52,523 bases of DNA from Planctomycetota bacterium (GTDB lineage Bacteria; Planctomycetota; UBA1135; JACQFD01), in the NCBI GenBank assembly GCA_016792805.1, contig JAEUHX010000024.1:1-52523 (forward strand), in the 5' to 3' direction. Below are positions 43,678 through 52,235 of the stretch, piece after piece (the first letter of the stretch is position 1; every line of letters begins with the position of its first letter). Under the pieces are notes generated by a model. That model was not told where the DNA came from. It was given only the letters and a program-made list of their open reading frames with translations, and did not search any database. The position numbers and the translations under genes were made by a program.

Positions 43678-44676
43678 ATGAAAGGCAACGACCCGCGACA
43701 CGGCTCGGCGCAGCGCCCGCGGCGCCTGCGGCGGTCCCCGCGGCTGCGCGAGAGCGTCGCGGAAACTCACCTGCGGCGAGAAATGTTGATTCAGCCGCAC
43801 TTCGTGCTGGAAGGCACAGGGCGCGTCGAGGCGATCGCCTCGATGCCTGGGATCGAGCGGCAGTCGATCGACCGGCTGCTGCGAACGATCGAGAAGGACC
43901 TCTCGCTCGGAATCCGTTCGGCGATTTTGTTTGGTGTTCCGGCGGGGCCGAAGGACGGCGTCGGCGCTTCGTCGTACCACGCCGATGCGCTGGTGCCCCG
44001 CGCCGTGGCTGCACTCAAGGCGGCCTTCGGACAGGATCTGGTGCTTTACACCGATATCTGTCTGTGCGCCTACACCGACCACGGCCATTGCGGCGTGCTG
44101 GACGGAGGCGAGATTCTCAATGATCCGTCGCTGGAGCACCTGAGCCGGCAGGCGATCGCGTGCGCCGCCGCCGGAGCCGATTTTGTAGCACCGAGCGACA
44201 TGATGGACGGGCGCGTCGGCGCCATCCGCACAGCGCTCGACCGCGCCGATCTCGGATCTGTGGGCATTCTCGCCTACAGCGTCAAGTATGCTTCGGCCTA
44301 CTACGGGCCGTTCCGCGAGGCGGCCCATAGCGCGCCTGCGGCGGGCGATCGCAAGAGCTATCAAATGGATCCGCGCAACCGGCGCGAGGCGCTCCGCGAG
44401 TGCGCGCTCGACGAGGAGGAGGGCGCCGACATGCTGATGGTGAAGCCGGCCCTCGCTTATCTCGACGTGATCGCCGACGTGCGAGCGAATACCACACTTC
44501 CCGTCGCGGCCTACAATGTGAGCGGCGAGTATTCCATGGTGAAGGCCGCCGCAGCAGCGGGGCTCATCGACGAGCGGCTGGTGACGCTCGAGAACATGAC
44601 CGCAATCGCGCGGGCCGGAGCCGATCTCATTCTCACCTATCACGGCCGCGAGGCCTGCGAGCGCGGCTGGCTGTAA
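43678..44676 (+). CDS. hemB: Porphobilinogen synthase (5-aminolevulinate dehydratase)
   Basis: 332 residues. It condenses two 5-aminolevulinate molecules to porphobilinogen. Two Schiff-base lysines are seen, Lys203 in SVKYASAYYGPFR and Lys256 in MLMVKPALAYLD. Cys128, Cys130 and Cys138 in DICLCAYTDHGHCG mark the zinc-dependent type. It starts 9 bases after hemCD ends. Confidence 0.97.
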   Translation: MKGNDPRHGSAQRPRRLRRSPRLRESVAETHLRREMLIQPHFVLEGTGRVEAIASMPGIERQSIDRLLRTIEKDLSLGIRSAILFGVPAGPKDGVGASSYHADALVPRAVAALKAAFGQDLVLYTDICLCAYTDHGHCGVLDGGEILNDPSLEHLSRQAIACAAAGADFVAPSDMMDGRVGAIRTALDRADLGSVGILAYSVKYASAYYGPFREAAHSAPAAGDRKSYQMDPRNRREALRECALDEEEGADMLMVKPALAYLDVIADVRANTTLPVAAYNVSGEYSMVKAAAAAGLIDERLVTLENMTAIARAGADLILTYHGREACERGWL

Positions 44677-44682
44677 CAAACC

Positions 44683-46005
44683 ATGGAATCGAAGCCGTCT
44701 TTCCCGACCCACGAGGTCCCCGCGTCGAAGGCGCTCTACGAGCGCGCCGTGAAGCTCATGCCGGCAGGAGTGAATTCGCCGGTCCGCGCGTTCCGAGCCG
44801 TCGGCGGCACTCCCGTCTACATCGCGCGCGGGAAGGGCGCTCACATTTGGGACGCCGACGGAAATCGTTATGTCGACTTCTGCGGCTCCTGGGGCCCGCT
44901 GATCCTCGGGCATGCGCACCCGCGCGTGCTCGCCGCCGTGCATGCCGCGGCTGAGCGCGGGCTCACCTACGGCGCGCCCCACGAAGGTGAAGTGGCGCTG
45001 GCCGAGAAGGTGATTTCGCTCCACCCCCATCTGGAGCGGATGCGATTTGTGTCCTCGGGCACGGAGGCCGTCATGTCGGCCGTGCGCGTTGCGCGCGGCG
45101 CGACGGGCAGGCCGCTCGTCGTCAAGTTTGACGGGTGCTACCACGGCCACGTCGACCATCTGTTGGTGAATGCGGGAAGCGGGCTCGCCACCTTCGGCAC
45201 GCCGTCCTCGGCGGGCGTCCCCGAAGACTTTGCCAAGAATACTGTGGTGGTCGACCTTGATGACCGCGCGGGCTTCGATGCCCTCGTGGAGAAGCGCGGA
45301 CGCGAGATCGCCGCCGTGCTCATCGAGCCGATTCCTGCCAATAATGGGCTTTTATTGCAACGGCAGGAATTCCTCGAGCACCTGCGCAAGCGCACCACTG
45401 AAATCGGAGCGTGCCTCATCTTCGATGAAGTGATCTCCGGCTTCCGCGTCGCCATGGGCGGCGCGGCGCAGCGCCTTCGCATTCGCCCCGACCTTGCCAC
45501 ATATGGAAAGATTATTGGTGGCGGCCTCCCTGTCGGAGCCTACGGCGGTCGCAAGGATCTGATGGATCATGTGGCGCCCCTCGGCCGCGTCTACCAGGCG
45601 GGCACCCTGAGCGGCAACCCGCTCGGCATGGCCGCCGGACTCGAGACGATCCGCGTGCTCGAAGAGGAGAACGTGCATCAAAAGCTCGAATCCCTCGGCG
45701 CGCAGCTCGAGGAGCGGCTTTGTGATATTTTCCGGAGGCGCTCTGCGAACGCTTCGGTGGTCCGCATGGGCTCGATTTTCTGGATGAGCCTCCAGGCCGG
45801 AGAAGCTCCGCGCACGGCCGGCTGCATCGAGAGCGCCGCCGCCGCTCGATTCGCTCCTCTGTATCATTTCCTTCTCCGGCGCGGCATCTACTTCGGCCCG
45901 TCGGCCTTTGAAGTGGCCTTCCTCTCCTCCGCCCACGGCGAGCCGGAGATCGAAGCTCTCGCGACGGCGCTCAACGACGCGCTGGGGGCAGGAATCGGCC
46001 GATGA
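44683..46005 (+). CDS. hemL: Glutamate-1-semialdehyde 2,1-aminomutase
   Basis: 440 residues, a PLP enzyme that turns glutamate-1-semialdehyde into 5-aminolevulinate. The PLP lysine is Lys276 in ATYGKIIGGGLPVGAYGG; CYHGHVD and FDEVISGFRV are typical. With hemA it completes the C5 route, so this organism does not need ALA synthase. Six bases separate it from hemB, and its stop overlaps the histidine kinase ATG (ATGA). Confidence 0.97.
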   Translation: MESKPSFPTHEVPASKALYERAVKLMPAGVNSPVRAFRAVGGTPVYIARGKGAHIWDADGNRYVDFCGSWGPLILGHAHPRVLAAVHAAAERGLTYGAPHEGEVALAEKVISLHPHLERMRFVSSGTEAVMSAVRVARGATGRPLVVKFDGCYHGHVDHLLVNAGSGLATFGTPSSAGVPEDFAKNTVVVDLDDRAGFDALVEKRGREIAAVLIEPIPANNGLLLQRQEFLEHLRKRTTEIGACLIFDEVISGFRVAMGGAAQRLRIRPDLATYGKIIGGGLPVGAYGGRKDLMDHVAPLGRVYQAGTLSGNPLGMAAGLETIRVLEEENVHQKLESLGAQLEERLCDIFRRRSANASVVRMGSIFWMSLQAGEAPRTAGCIESAAAARFAPLYHFLLRRGIYFGPSAFEVAFLSSAHGEPEIEALATALNDALGAGIGR

Positions 46006-46976
46006 GCGGCGCACGAGGAGGAGCGGAGCCGCGCGTGCGAGTGCCACGAACTCCTCTGTTTCTCTTCGCAACCATACTCATCCTGGCGATGGCACAGATC
46101 ACCTGGTGGGTGATCTTGCTGATGCGCGACCTCGACCCCGCGGCGGCGCCGCGGCCCGAGGATCGAGGCCGGCGCATTGTGATGGTGGCGAGCGAGGGTG
46201 TTGCATTCGCAGTCGCGATGACCTTCGGCGCATGGCTCATCTATCGGTCGGTGCGGCGGGAAGAGCAGCTGCGCCGAGACGAAGCCAATTTCCTGGCGGC
46301 AGTCACCCACGAGCTCAAATCTCCGCTAGCATCGCTGCGCCTTCACGCCGAGACGCTGGAGCTTCGGTCCGCCGACGCCGAGCGCGTGCGGACCTATTCG
46401 AAGCGCATGGTGGAGGATGTCGACCGGCTCCAGCGCCTCGTCGAGAATCTGCTCGCCGCGGCGCGCGCCGAGGCCGGGCTCCTCGACGTGCGCCCCACCG
46501 ACCTCGACCTCTCCGCCGAACTCTCGCAATATGTGGAATCGACGGCTCCGCTGCTGATCGAGCGCGGCCTCGAATTGCGCTCACAGATCGCCGAAGGCGT
46601 GCGCGCGATGGCCGATCCGGCGGCATTTCGATCTGTGGTGGAGAATCTCGTGGACAACGCCGTGAAATACAGCTCTGCGCCCGCCGCCATCGATGTGAGG
46701 CTTCGCAGGGAGGCAAACCGCGCGGTGCTGGAAGTTTCCGACAGCGGAGTCGGGCTCGCCCCCGAGGAAGCTGCGCGCGTCTTCGAGCGCTTCTACCGCG
46801 CCGGCGATGAGCGCGTGCGCACCACAAAAGGCACGGGCCTCGGACTCTATCTCGTGCGCGAGATCGCGCGCGCGCACCGAGGCGATGTCGCCGTGGAAAG
46901 CCCTGGCCGCGGCAGAGGTGCCACATTTCGCGTCTGGTGGCCGATGGCGCCGGTCGCGATCGGAGGGGCCGCATGA
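46002..46976 (+). CDS. Membrane histidine kinase inside the haem operon
   Basis: 324 residues. Two transmembrane helices (about 17-41 and 59-81) enclose an outer loop of only about 17 residues, so it may sense within the membrane or through a partner. The H-box AVTHELKSPLASLRLHAET has phosphoacceptor His103. The N-box NLVDNAVKYS and ATP-lid motifs DSGVGLAPEE and GTGLGLYLV complete an active kinase. Four-base overlaps with hemL and the response regulator couple it tightly to the operon. A link to haem or redox state is inferred from position only. Confidence 0.93.
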   Translation: MSGARGGAEPRVRVPRTPLFLFATILILAMAQITWWVILLMRDLDPAAAPRPEDRGRRIVMVASEGVAFAVAMTFGAWLIYRSVRREEQLRRDEANFLAAVTHELKSPLASLRLHAETLELRSADAERVRTYSKRMVEDVDRLQRLVENLLAAARAEAGLLDVRPTDLDLSAELSQYVESTAPLLIERGLELRSQIAEGVRAMADPAAFRSVVENLVDNAVKYSSAPAAIDVRLRREANRAVLEVSDSGVGLAPEEAARVFERFYRAGDERVRTTKGTGLGLYLVREIARAHRGDVAVESPGRGRGATFRVWWPMAPVAIGGAA

Positions 46977-47716
46977 GCGCGCCGACGATCCTCGTGGTCG
47001 AGGATGAGCAACATTTGGCCGCCGGCATCGCCGAGAATCTCAACGCGGAAGGATATGTTGCAACCGTCGCGCGCGACGGGCGCACGGCGCTCGATCGGCT
47101 GAAGACCGGCACCTTCGATCTCGTGATCTTGGACGTCATGCTCCCCGGCGTCGATGGGTTCACGATTTGTGAGCAGACGCGCCGAGCGGGGAACCGCGTT
47201 CCGATTCTTTTCCTTACAGCAAAAGGAACGACGGCGGACCGCATCCGCGGGCTCGAACTCGGCGCCGATGATTATCTTCCGAAGCCCTTTGCGCTGAGAG
47301 AGCTACTGCTGCGCGTGCGCGCGATCCTGCGCCGCGAGCCCGTGCGCGCCGCCGAGATGCCGCCCGCGGAGCCGATCGCCCGCTTCGGTGCGGGAGCAGA
47401 AGTAAACTTCGCGAGCTTCGAGGCACTCGGCCCCGGAGGCTCTGCGACGTTGACACAAAAAGAGGCCGCGCTCTTGCGCCTCCTGATCCAGGAGGAGGGG
47501 CGCGTGTTGTCGCGCTCCGAGATCCTCGACCGCGTCTGGGGACGCGACGCGTTTCCGACGACGCGCACAATTGATAACTTTCTCGTTCGATTCCGAAAGA
47601 TCTTTGAAACCAATCCTGACGAGCCGAAGCACTTTCTCACCGTGCGCAGCGTGGGCTACCGATTTGTTCGCGATCCGGACGCTCCCGCGAAAGGCAACCA
47701 CGGGGGGGCGCTATGA
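46973..47716 (+). CDS. OmpR-family response regulator inside the haem operon
   Basis: 247 residues. The receiver domain (about 5-118) has the phosphoacceptor Asp54 in LVILDVMLPG, acidic residues in VVEDEQ and Lys107 or nearby in LPKPFAL. A winged-helix effector domain (about 140-235) ends with FLTVRSVGYRFV, as in OmpR/PhoB proteins. It overlaps the kinase and hemE by four bases at each end. Its targets are unknown; the operon's own promoter would be an obvious first one. Confidence 0.95.
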   Translation: MSAPTILVVEDEQHLAAGIAENLNAEGYVATVARDGRTALDRLKTGTFDLVILDVMLPGVDGFTICEQTRRAGNRVPILFLTAKGTTADRIRGLELGADDYLPKPFALRELLLRVRAILRREPVRAAEMPPAEPIARFGAGAEVNFASFEALGPGGSATLTQKEAALLRLLIQEEGRVLSRSEILDRVWGRDAFPTTRTIDNFLVRFRKIFETNPDEPKHFLTVRSVGYRFVRDPDAPAKGNHGGAL

Positions 47717-48741
47717 GTGATCCTCTGATCGTGCGCGCGCTGCGCGGCGAGCCCGTCGAGCGCACTCCCATTTGGATGATGCGCCAGGCGGGGCGCTACC
47801 TCCCCGAGTATCGCGAGGTGCGCTCGCGCCATTCCTTCTTGGAAGTGTGCAAGCGTCCTGAGCTGGCGGCGGAAGTGACGCTGCAGCCGCTGCGGCGATT
47901 TGCCTTCGACGCCGCGATCCTTTTTAGTGATATTCTCATTCCCGTCGAGGCCATGGGCGCTCCCGTGGAATTCGGCGACGGCGGCCCCCACTTCCGCTCG
48001 CCGATCCGCTCGCGCGAGCAGGTGAACGCGCTGCGCGTTCCCGAGCCGGCCGAGTCGATGCCTTTTGTGGCCGAGGCGGTGCGCACACTCGTGCGCGAAC
48101 TCCCGGCCGGGATCCCTCTGCTCGGCTTTGCCGGAGCGCCGTTCACACTGCTCACTTATTTAGTGGAAGGCGGCGGCTCGAAGGACTTCGCGGAAACGAA
48201 GCGGTTCTTGACCCACGAACCGGAGGCCGCGACCACGCTACTCGACAAGCTGGCGCGCACGGTGGCGAAATCCCTCGAGGCACAAATCCGCGCAGGGTGC
48301 TGCGCGGTGCAACTTTTCGATACGTGGGCTTCAGTCTTGTCGCCCGCCGACTACGAGCGGTACGCGCTTCCCTACGCGCGCGCGGTGTTCACACATCTCG
48401 CCGCTCTGCGCGTGCCGCGGCTTTATTATGTGAACGGCATCGCCGGCATTCTCGAGCGAGCGGCCGAAACGGGCGCGGATGCCCTTTCGGTCGATTGGCG
48501 CATCGGCCTCGCCGACGTGCGCGCGCGCGCGCCGCGCCTCGCCGTGCAGGGCAACCTCGATCCCCATTGGCTTCTCGCTCCGGAGCCGGTCCTGCGCGAG
48601 CGTGTCCGCGATGTGTTGCATTCCAACGGCGGACGCCTGGGGCATGTGTTTAATCTCGGACACGGCATTTTCCCGAGCGCCCCCGTCGAAGCGGTCCAAT
48701 GGATGGTCGACGAAGTGCGACGGTTCGAGCCTCGCCGCTGA
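47713..48741 (+). CDS. hemE: Uroporphyrinogen decarboxylase
   Basis: 342 residues. It removes four carboxyl groups from uroporphyrinogen III to give coproporphyrinogen III. The family signature WMMRQAGRYLPEYR lies at 21-34, the essential Asp is Asp73 in FSDILIP, and GFAGAPFTLLTYLVEGGGSK and NLGHGIFP are present. It overlaps the response regulator by ATGA and is followed 9 bases later by hemN. Confidence 0.97.
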   Translation: MSDPLIVRALRGEPVERTPIWMMRQAGRYLPEYREVRSRHSFLEVCKRPELAAEVTLQPLRRFAFDAAILFSDILIPVEAMGAPVEFGDGGPHFRSPIRSREQVNALRVPEPAESMPFVAEAVRTLVRELPAGIPLLGFAGAPFTLLTYLVEGGGSKDFAETKRFLTHEPEAATTLLDKLARTVAKSLEAQIRAGCCAVQLFDTWASVLSPADYERYALPYARAVFTHLAALRVPRLYYVNGIAGILERAAETGADALSVDWRIGLADVRARAPRLAVQGNLDPHWLLAPEPVLRERVRDVLHSNGGRLGHVFNLGHGIFPSAPVEAVQWMVDEVRRFEPRR

Positions 48742-48750
48742 AGGTGCACC

Positions 48751-50157
48751 ATGGATCAGCCTCTTCCCTTTCAACATTTGAAGCCCGGCGAGATCTCGCC
48801 GGAGCTGATCGCGAAGCTCGACCGTTCGGGCCCGCGCTACACGAGCTACCCGACGGCTCCCGAGTGGACGGAGTCGTTCGGCCCGACAGAGTATGCGCAG
48901 GCGCTGCAGCGCGCCGACGACCAGACCGATCCGCTCGCGATCTATGTGCACATTCCGTTCTGTGCAGAGCTCTGCTTCTTCTGCGGCTGCACGGTCGTGG
49001 TGACCAATAATCCGGCGGCGAACACGCGCTACCTCGACCGGCTGCGCGCCGAGCTCGCGTTGGTGACGCCTCACCTGCGTCGCCGTCGCACCGCGGGACA
49101 GCTGCATTTCGGCGGAGGCACTCCGACGCACCTGACGCCCGCCGAGCTGGAGGAGCTGCACGGACTGCTGAGTGAACATTTCCAGTTCACCGCGGATGCC
49201 GAGAAGGCCATCGAGGTCGATCCGCGCGTCACGACGCCCGAGCATGTCGCCGCCCTGCGGAAGCTCGGGTTCAACCGCATCTCGCTCGGCGTGCAGGATT
49301 TCGATCCAACCGTACAAAACGCGGTGAACCGGCAGCAGTCGGAGGAGAAAACTCGCGAGCTCTTCGAACTCTGCCGCCGCTCGGGGTTCACGTCGATCAA
49401 TATTGATCTAATCTATGGACTTCCGTACCAGACGCCGGAGAGCTTCGCGAAGACGCTCTCCTCGGTGATCGCCATGCGCCCCGATCGCGTCGCGGTGTTC
49501 GGCTACGCCCATGTGCCGTGGATGAAGAAGGCGCAGACGAAGTTCGAGCGCAAGGATCGGCTGCCGACGGCCGCGGAGCGCTGTGCACTTTTCTCCTCCG
49601 CCGTCGATGCGTTCACGGGCGCCGGCTACCGATCGATCGGGCTCGACCATTTCGCGCTCCCCCACGACGAGCTCACGCGGGCGCTCGAGAACGGCACCAT
49701 GACGCGGTCGTTCCAAGGTTACACAACGCGCCCGTCGGAAGATTTGGTCTCGTTCGGTCACTCCGCCATCTCCGACCTCGCGGGCGCGTATGCACAAAAC
49801 GGCCGGGAGCTGCCCACCTACGAGGCGGCGATTCGCGAGGGACGCCTCGCGACGTGCCGCGGCTATCGGCTCACCCACGACGACGAGCTGCGGCGATCGG
49901 TGATCATGCAGGTGATGAGCGGCGTGCCGCTGCGCTTCGCCGAGGTCGAGCGGCGATTTGGAGTGAGCTTCACACAAACCTTCGCGCGGGAGATCGAGGA
50001 GCTGAAGCCGCTCGAGAGCGATGGGCTGCTGCGGCTCGAGTCCGACCGCCTCACCATCACTCCGATCGGGCGCATTTTTGTACGCAATGTGGCCATGACC
50101 TTCGACCGCTTCCTGCGGGAGAAGCGCGTGGAAAGGAAGTTCAGCAGAACGGTGTGA
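48751..50157 (+). CDS. hemN: Oxygen-independent coproporphyrinogen III dehydrogenase
   Basis: 468 residues, a radical SAM enzyme that converts coproporphyrinogen III to protoporphyrinogen IX without oxygen. The 4Fe-4S motif is Cys71, Cys75 and Cys78, with Cys80 next to it, in PFCAELCFFCGC; FGGGTPTHLTP and RISLGVQDFD follow. The length and the C-terminal HemN domain fit true HemN rather than the shorter HemN-like HemW. No oxygen-dependent hemF is in the window. The stop abuts the next gene. Confidence 0.96.
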   Translation: MDQPLPFQHLKPGEISPELIAKLDRSGPRYTSYPTAPEWTESFGPTEYAQALQRADDQTDPLAIYVHIPFCAELCFFCGCTVVVTNNPAANTRYLDRLRAELALVTPHLRRRRTAGQLHFGGGTPTHLTPAELEELHGLLSEHFQFTADAEKAIEVDPRVTTPEHVAALRKLGFNRISLGVQDFDPTVQNAVNRQQSEEKTRELFELCRRSGFTSINIDLIYGLPYQTPESFAKTLSSVIAMRPDRVAVFGYAHVPWMKKAQTKFERKDRLPTAAERCALFSSAVDAFTGAGYRSIGLDHFALPHDELTRALENGTMTRSFQGYTTRPSEDLVSFGHSAISDLAGAYAQNGRELPTYEAAIREGRLATCRGYRLTHDDELRRSVIMQVMSGVPLRFAEVERRFGVSFTQTFAREIEELKPLESDGLLRLESDRLTITPIGRIFVRNVAMTFDRFLREKRVERKFSRTV

Positions 50158-50160
50158 TTG

Positions 50161-51369
50161 GTGGCGACTGCGATCCGAAATGCGCTTGGCCTCGCGATGC
50201 TTCTGGGGTTCATGCCTCAGGAGTCGCGCCCGCATCAGGACTCCGCGTCGAGAAAGGCTGTCGCGAAGTTCACAGTGCGCGGCACGGCCCTCGACCAGCA
50301 CGGGAATCCGTACCGTGGGCATCTGTTTCTCACGCCGCTCGAGACCCGCGTCGCCACAACGACCGGCGGCCGGTATCTCACATGGGAAGACCGAGCGGCC
50401 AGCTGTGCTATCGCTCTCACTGATGAGAAGGGGCAGTTTCAATGTTCCGATGTTCAGCCCAGAAACTACCTCCTTGGTCCGTGCGTCGGCTTCGACGAGG
50501 AACTCGACGTCGCGCGATTCGGCTATCCGATCGCAGTCGTGGATCGAGACACGAGCGTGGACCTTCCCATTCACCGGGGACACTACGCACAAGTGCGACT
50601 CCGATCCGACGGTCTCGTCCAGATCGAGAACCCGCTCCTCGACCTTTGGAGCCCTGAGACTGGTTTGGTGCACTTTGAACAGAAGTCTGCTTCTTCTTCC
50701 ATCGGTCCGCTCGTTCCGGCGAAGTACGAGGTCAAGATTATTAATCGAGCCTGGAGCCGGTCGCACGCGGGGGGTCAGGTCGCGCACGTCACTGTACCGG
50801 GCGCGCCACTGGACGTCGAACTGCCGGCCCCTGCGCGAGTGAGTGGCCGAGTAACGAATCTTGCCGGGCCCTCCCGATATGTCTCTGTTTACTGGATGCC
50901 GCAGAACGAGGCGAGGCTCGACCTGGCTGGCGTGATTCGATCCGGCTGCGATGAGGACGGGACCATTCGATCTCTTTACTTTGAGCCCGGATCCTACATT
51001 GCTGTTGCAGCCGACGATCGAGGGAATGCTGCTGTCTCCGATCGCTTCCACATTACCGCAGGCTCAGGAATTGCGGGAATTCACCTCCCGCTCGCACCTG
51101 CGGCGCGGATTCGATGTACGATGGCCTCCCCATTTGTGGAGGCAGACATTCGAGTTCTCCGCGGGGACAAAGTCTTGATGCGTCACCGGCTCAGGGCAGA
51201 AGATTATGAAGTGACGCTCCTCATCTCCCCGGGCCCACTTCGGCTCGACGGAACTGTGTGGATACCAAGAGGCGGCCCGGGCTGCGAGTTGTTACCAATC
51301 AGGCCGCAAGAGTTCCAGCTCGCGGAGGGTGGGGCCCATTGGGCTGCGCTCGCACCCAAGGGGAAGTAG
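50161..51369 (+). CDS. Secreted protein of unknown function, related to the ectodomain family
   Basis: About 402 residues starting at GTG 50161 or TTG 50158, directly at the hemN stop, so it probably belongs to the haem transcript. A signal-like segment (about 1-18) precedes beta-sandwich repeats with TVRGTALDQHGNPYRGHLFL and ARVSGRVTNLAGPSRYVSVY. These resemble the carboxypeptidase-regulatory-like segments of the proteins at 21198-22862 and 26990-34311. No enzyme motif is visible. Its presence after hemN is unexpected and may reflect simple read-through. Confidence 0.72.
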   Translation: MATAIRNALGLAMLLGFMPQESRPHQDSASRKAVAKFTVRGTALDQHGNPYRGHLFLTPLETRVATTTGGRYLTWEDRAASCAIALTDEKGQFQCSDVQPRNYLLGPCVGFDEELDVARFGYPIAVVDRDTSVDLPIHRGHYAQVRLRSDGLVQIENPLLDLWSPETGLVHFEQKSASSSIGPLVPAKYEVKIINRAWSRSHAGGQVAHVTVPGAPLDVELPAPARVSGRVTNLAGPSRYVSVYWMPQNEARLDLAGVIRSGCDEDGTIRSLYFEPGSYIAVAADDRGNAAVSDRFHITAGSGIAGIHLPLAPAARIRCTMASPFVEADIRVLRGDKVLMRHRLRAEDYEVTLLISPGPLRLDGTVWIPRGGPGCELLPIRPQEFQLAEGGAHWAALAPKGK

Positions 51370-51477
51370 GGTCAAGATTCTGGAAGGCGGCAAAGCAGAG
51401 TGATTCCGTAGACGATCGATTGCTCATCTCGGAAGAAAGGGTTGTGACATCGCGGCCGTGGCTCGTATCGGGGTCCC

Positions 51478-52224
51478 ATGCTGGAACCGACTCACGACCT
51501 GCCCCTCAACGAGTCCTGCGCCACGGCCCTCGGAGTTCGCGTCGAGCGACGCTGCTTCTTTGCGGTGTCGGCTGCGGCTATCGCGGCTGCGGTGGCCCCC
51601 GTGGGTGCCTTGGCGCGCCGCACCCGTGAGTCGCGCGCGCCGCTCACTTATGACGAGTTCCTCGCCGAAGCCGTCCCCATGGCGAAGAAGCTCGTCGGAG
51701 ACGCGACGCTCTTCGGCCAGGACCAGTATCTTCTTACACTTGCGGCCTTCGCCCTACGCGTCCCGAAGATCGCCAAGCCTGAGCTGCGTCCCACCGGAAA
51801 AGGCACCGCCATCGGAGGCAACGACACGCCGGATGGCTGCCCATTCACCGTGCTCCACTGGACGATGGACCCGGGAACCAAGATCGGAATCCATCCCCAT
51901 ATTTATGGAAATGTGGTCACGCTCGGTCTCGAGGGCGAGGCGCTGATCCAAAACTTCGAGACCGTCGAGCCGCGCGACTACGAATCGAAGAAAAGCTTCA
52001 AGGTGCGGCGCACAGTCGAACAGCTGCTGCTCCCCGGGCACGTCAACGTCGTGAACCTTGATCGCAACTATATGCACGGGTTCACTGCCGGCCCGGCCGG
52101 GGTTCGCTTCGTCGACATCACCACGCGAATCCGCGAGAAGCGCCCGACTCCGAATCTCGAGCTCGCCGGAAAGCCGCTGGATCCGCTCGGAACCCTTTTC
52201 GAGGCGACCTGGGTTCATACTTAA
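51478..52224 (+). CDS. Tat-like-leader cupin protein
   Basis: 248 residues. Arg24-Arg25 followed by CFFAVSAAAIAAAVAPVGA resembles a twin-arginine leader (about 22-46). The body is a cupin-like barrel with HPHIYGNVVTLGLEGEALIQ, where His139 and His141 may bind metal, and a later His in NYMHGFTAGP. It could be a metal-dependent dioxygenase of the cysteine-dioxygenase or PCO/ADO type; this is tentative. The ATG at 51478 gives a longer N-terminus than usual for Tat leaders, and a start nearer 51535 is possible. The contig-end repeat begins 12 bases after the stop. Confidence 0.7.
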   Translation: MLEPTHDLPLNESCATALGVRVERRCFFAVSAAAIAAAVAPVGALARRTRESRAPLTYDEFLAEAVPMAKKLVGDATLFGQDQYLLTLAAFALRVPKIAKPELRPTGKGTAIGGNDTPDGCPFTVLHWTMDPGTKIGIHPHIYGNVVTLGLEGEALIQNFETVEPRDYESKKSFKVRRTVEQLLLPGHVNVVNLDRNYMHGFTAGPAGVRFVDITTRIREKRPTPNLELAGKPLDPLGTLFEATWVHT

Positions 52225-52235
52225 ACGGCTAGGCC

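Noticed and set aside
42073..45159. Very long minus-strand open frame opposite the haem genes
   Set aside because: It is the mirror of hemC, hemB and hemL codon bias in GC-rich DNA; its translation has no domain, whereas the plus-strand proteins show all catalytic residues.
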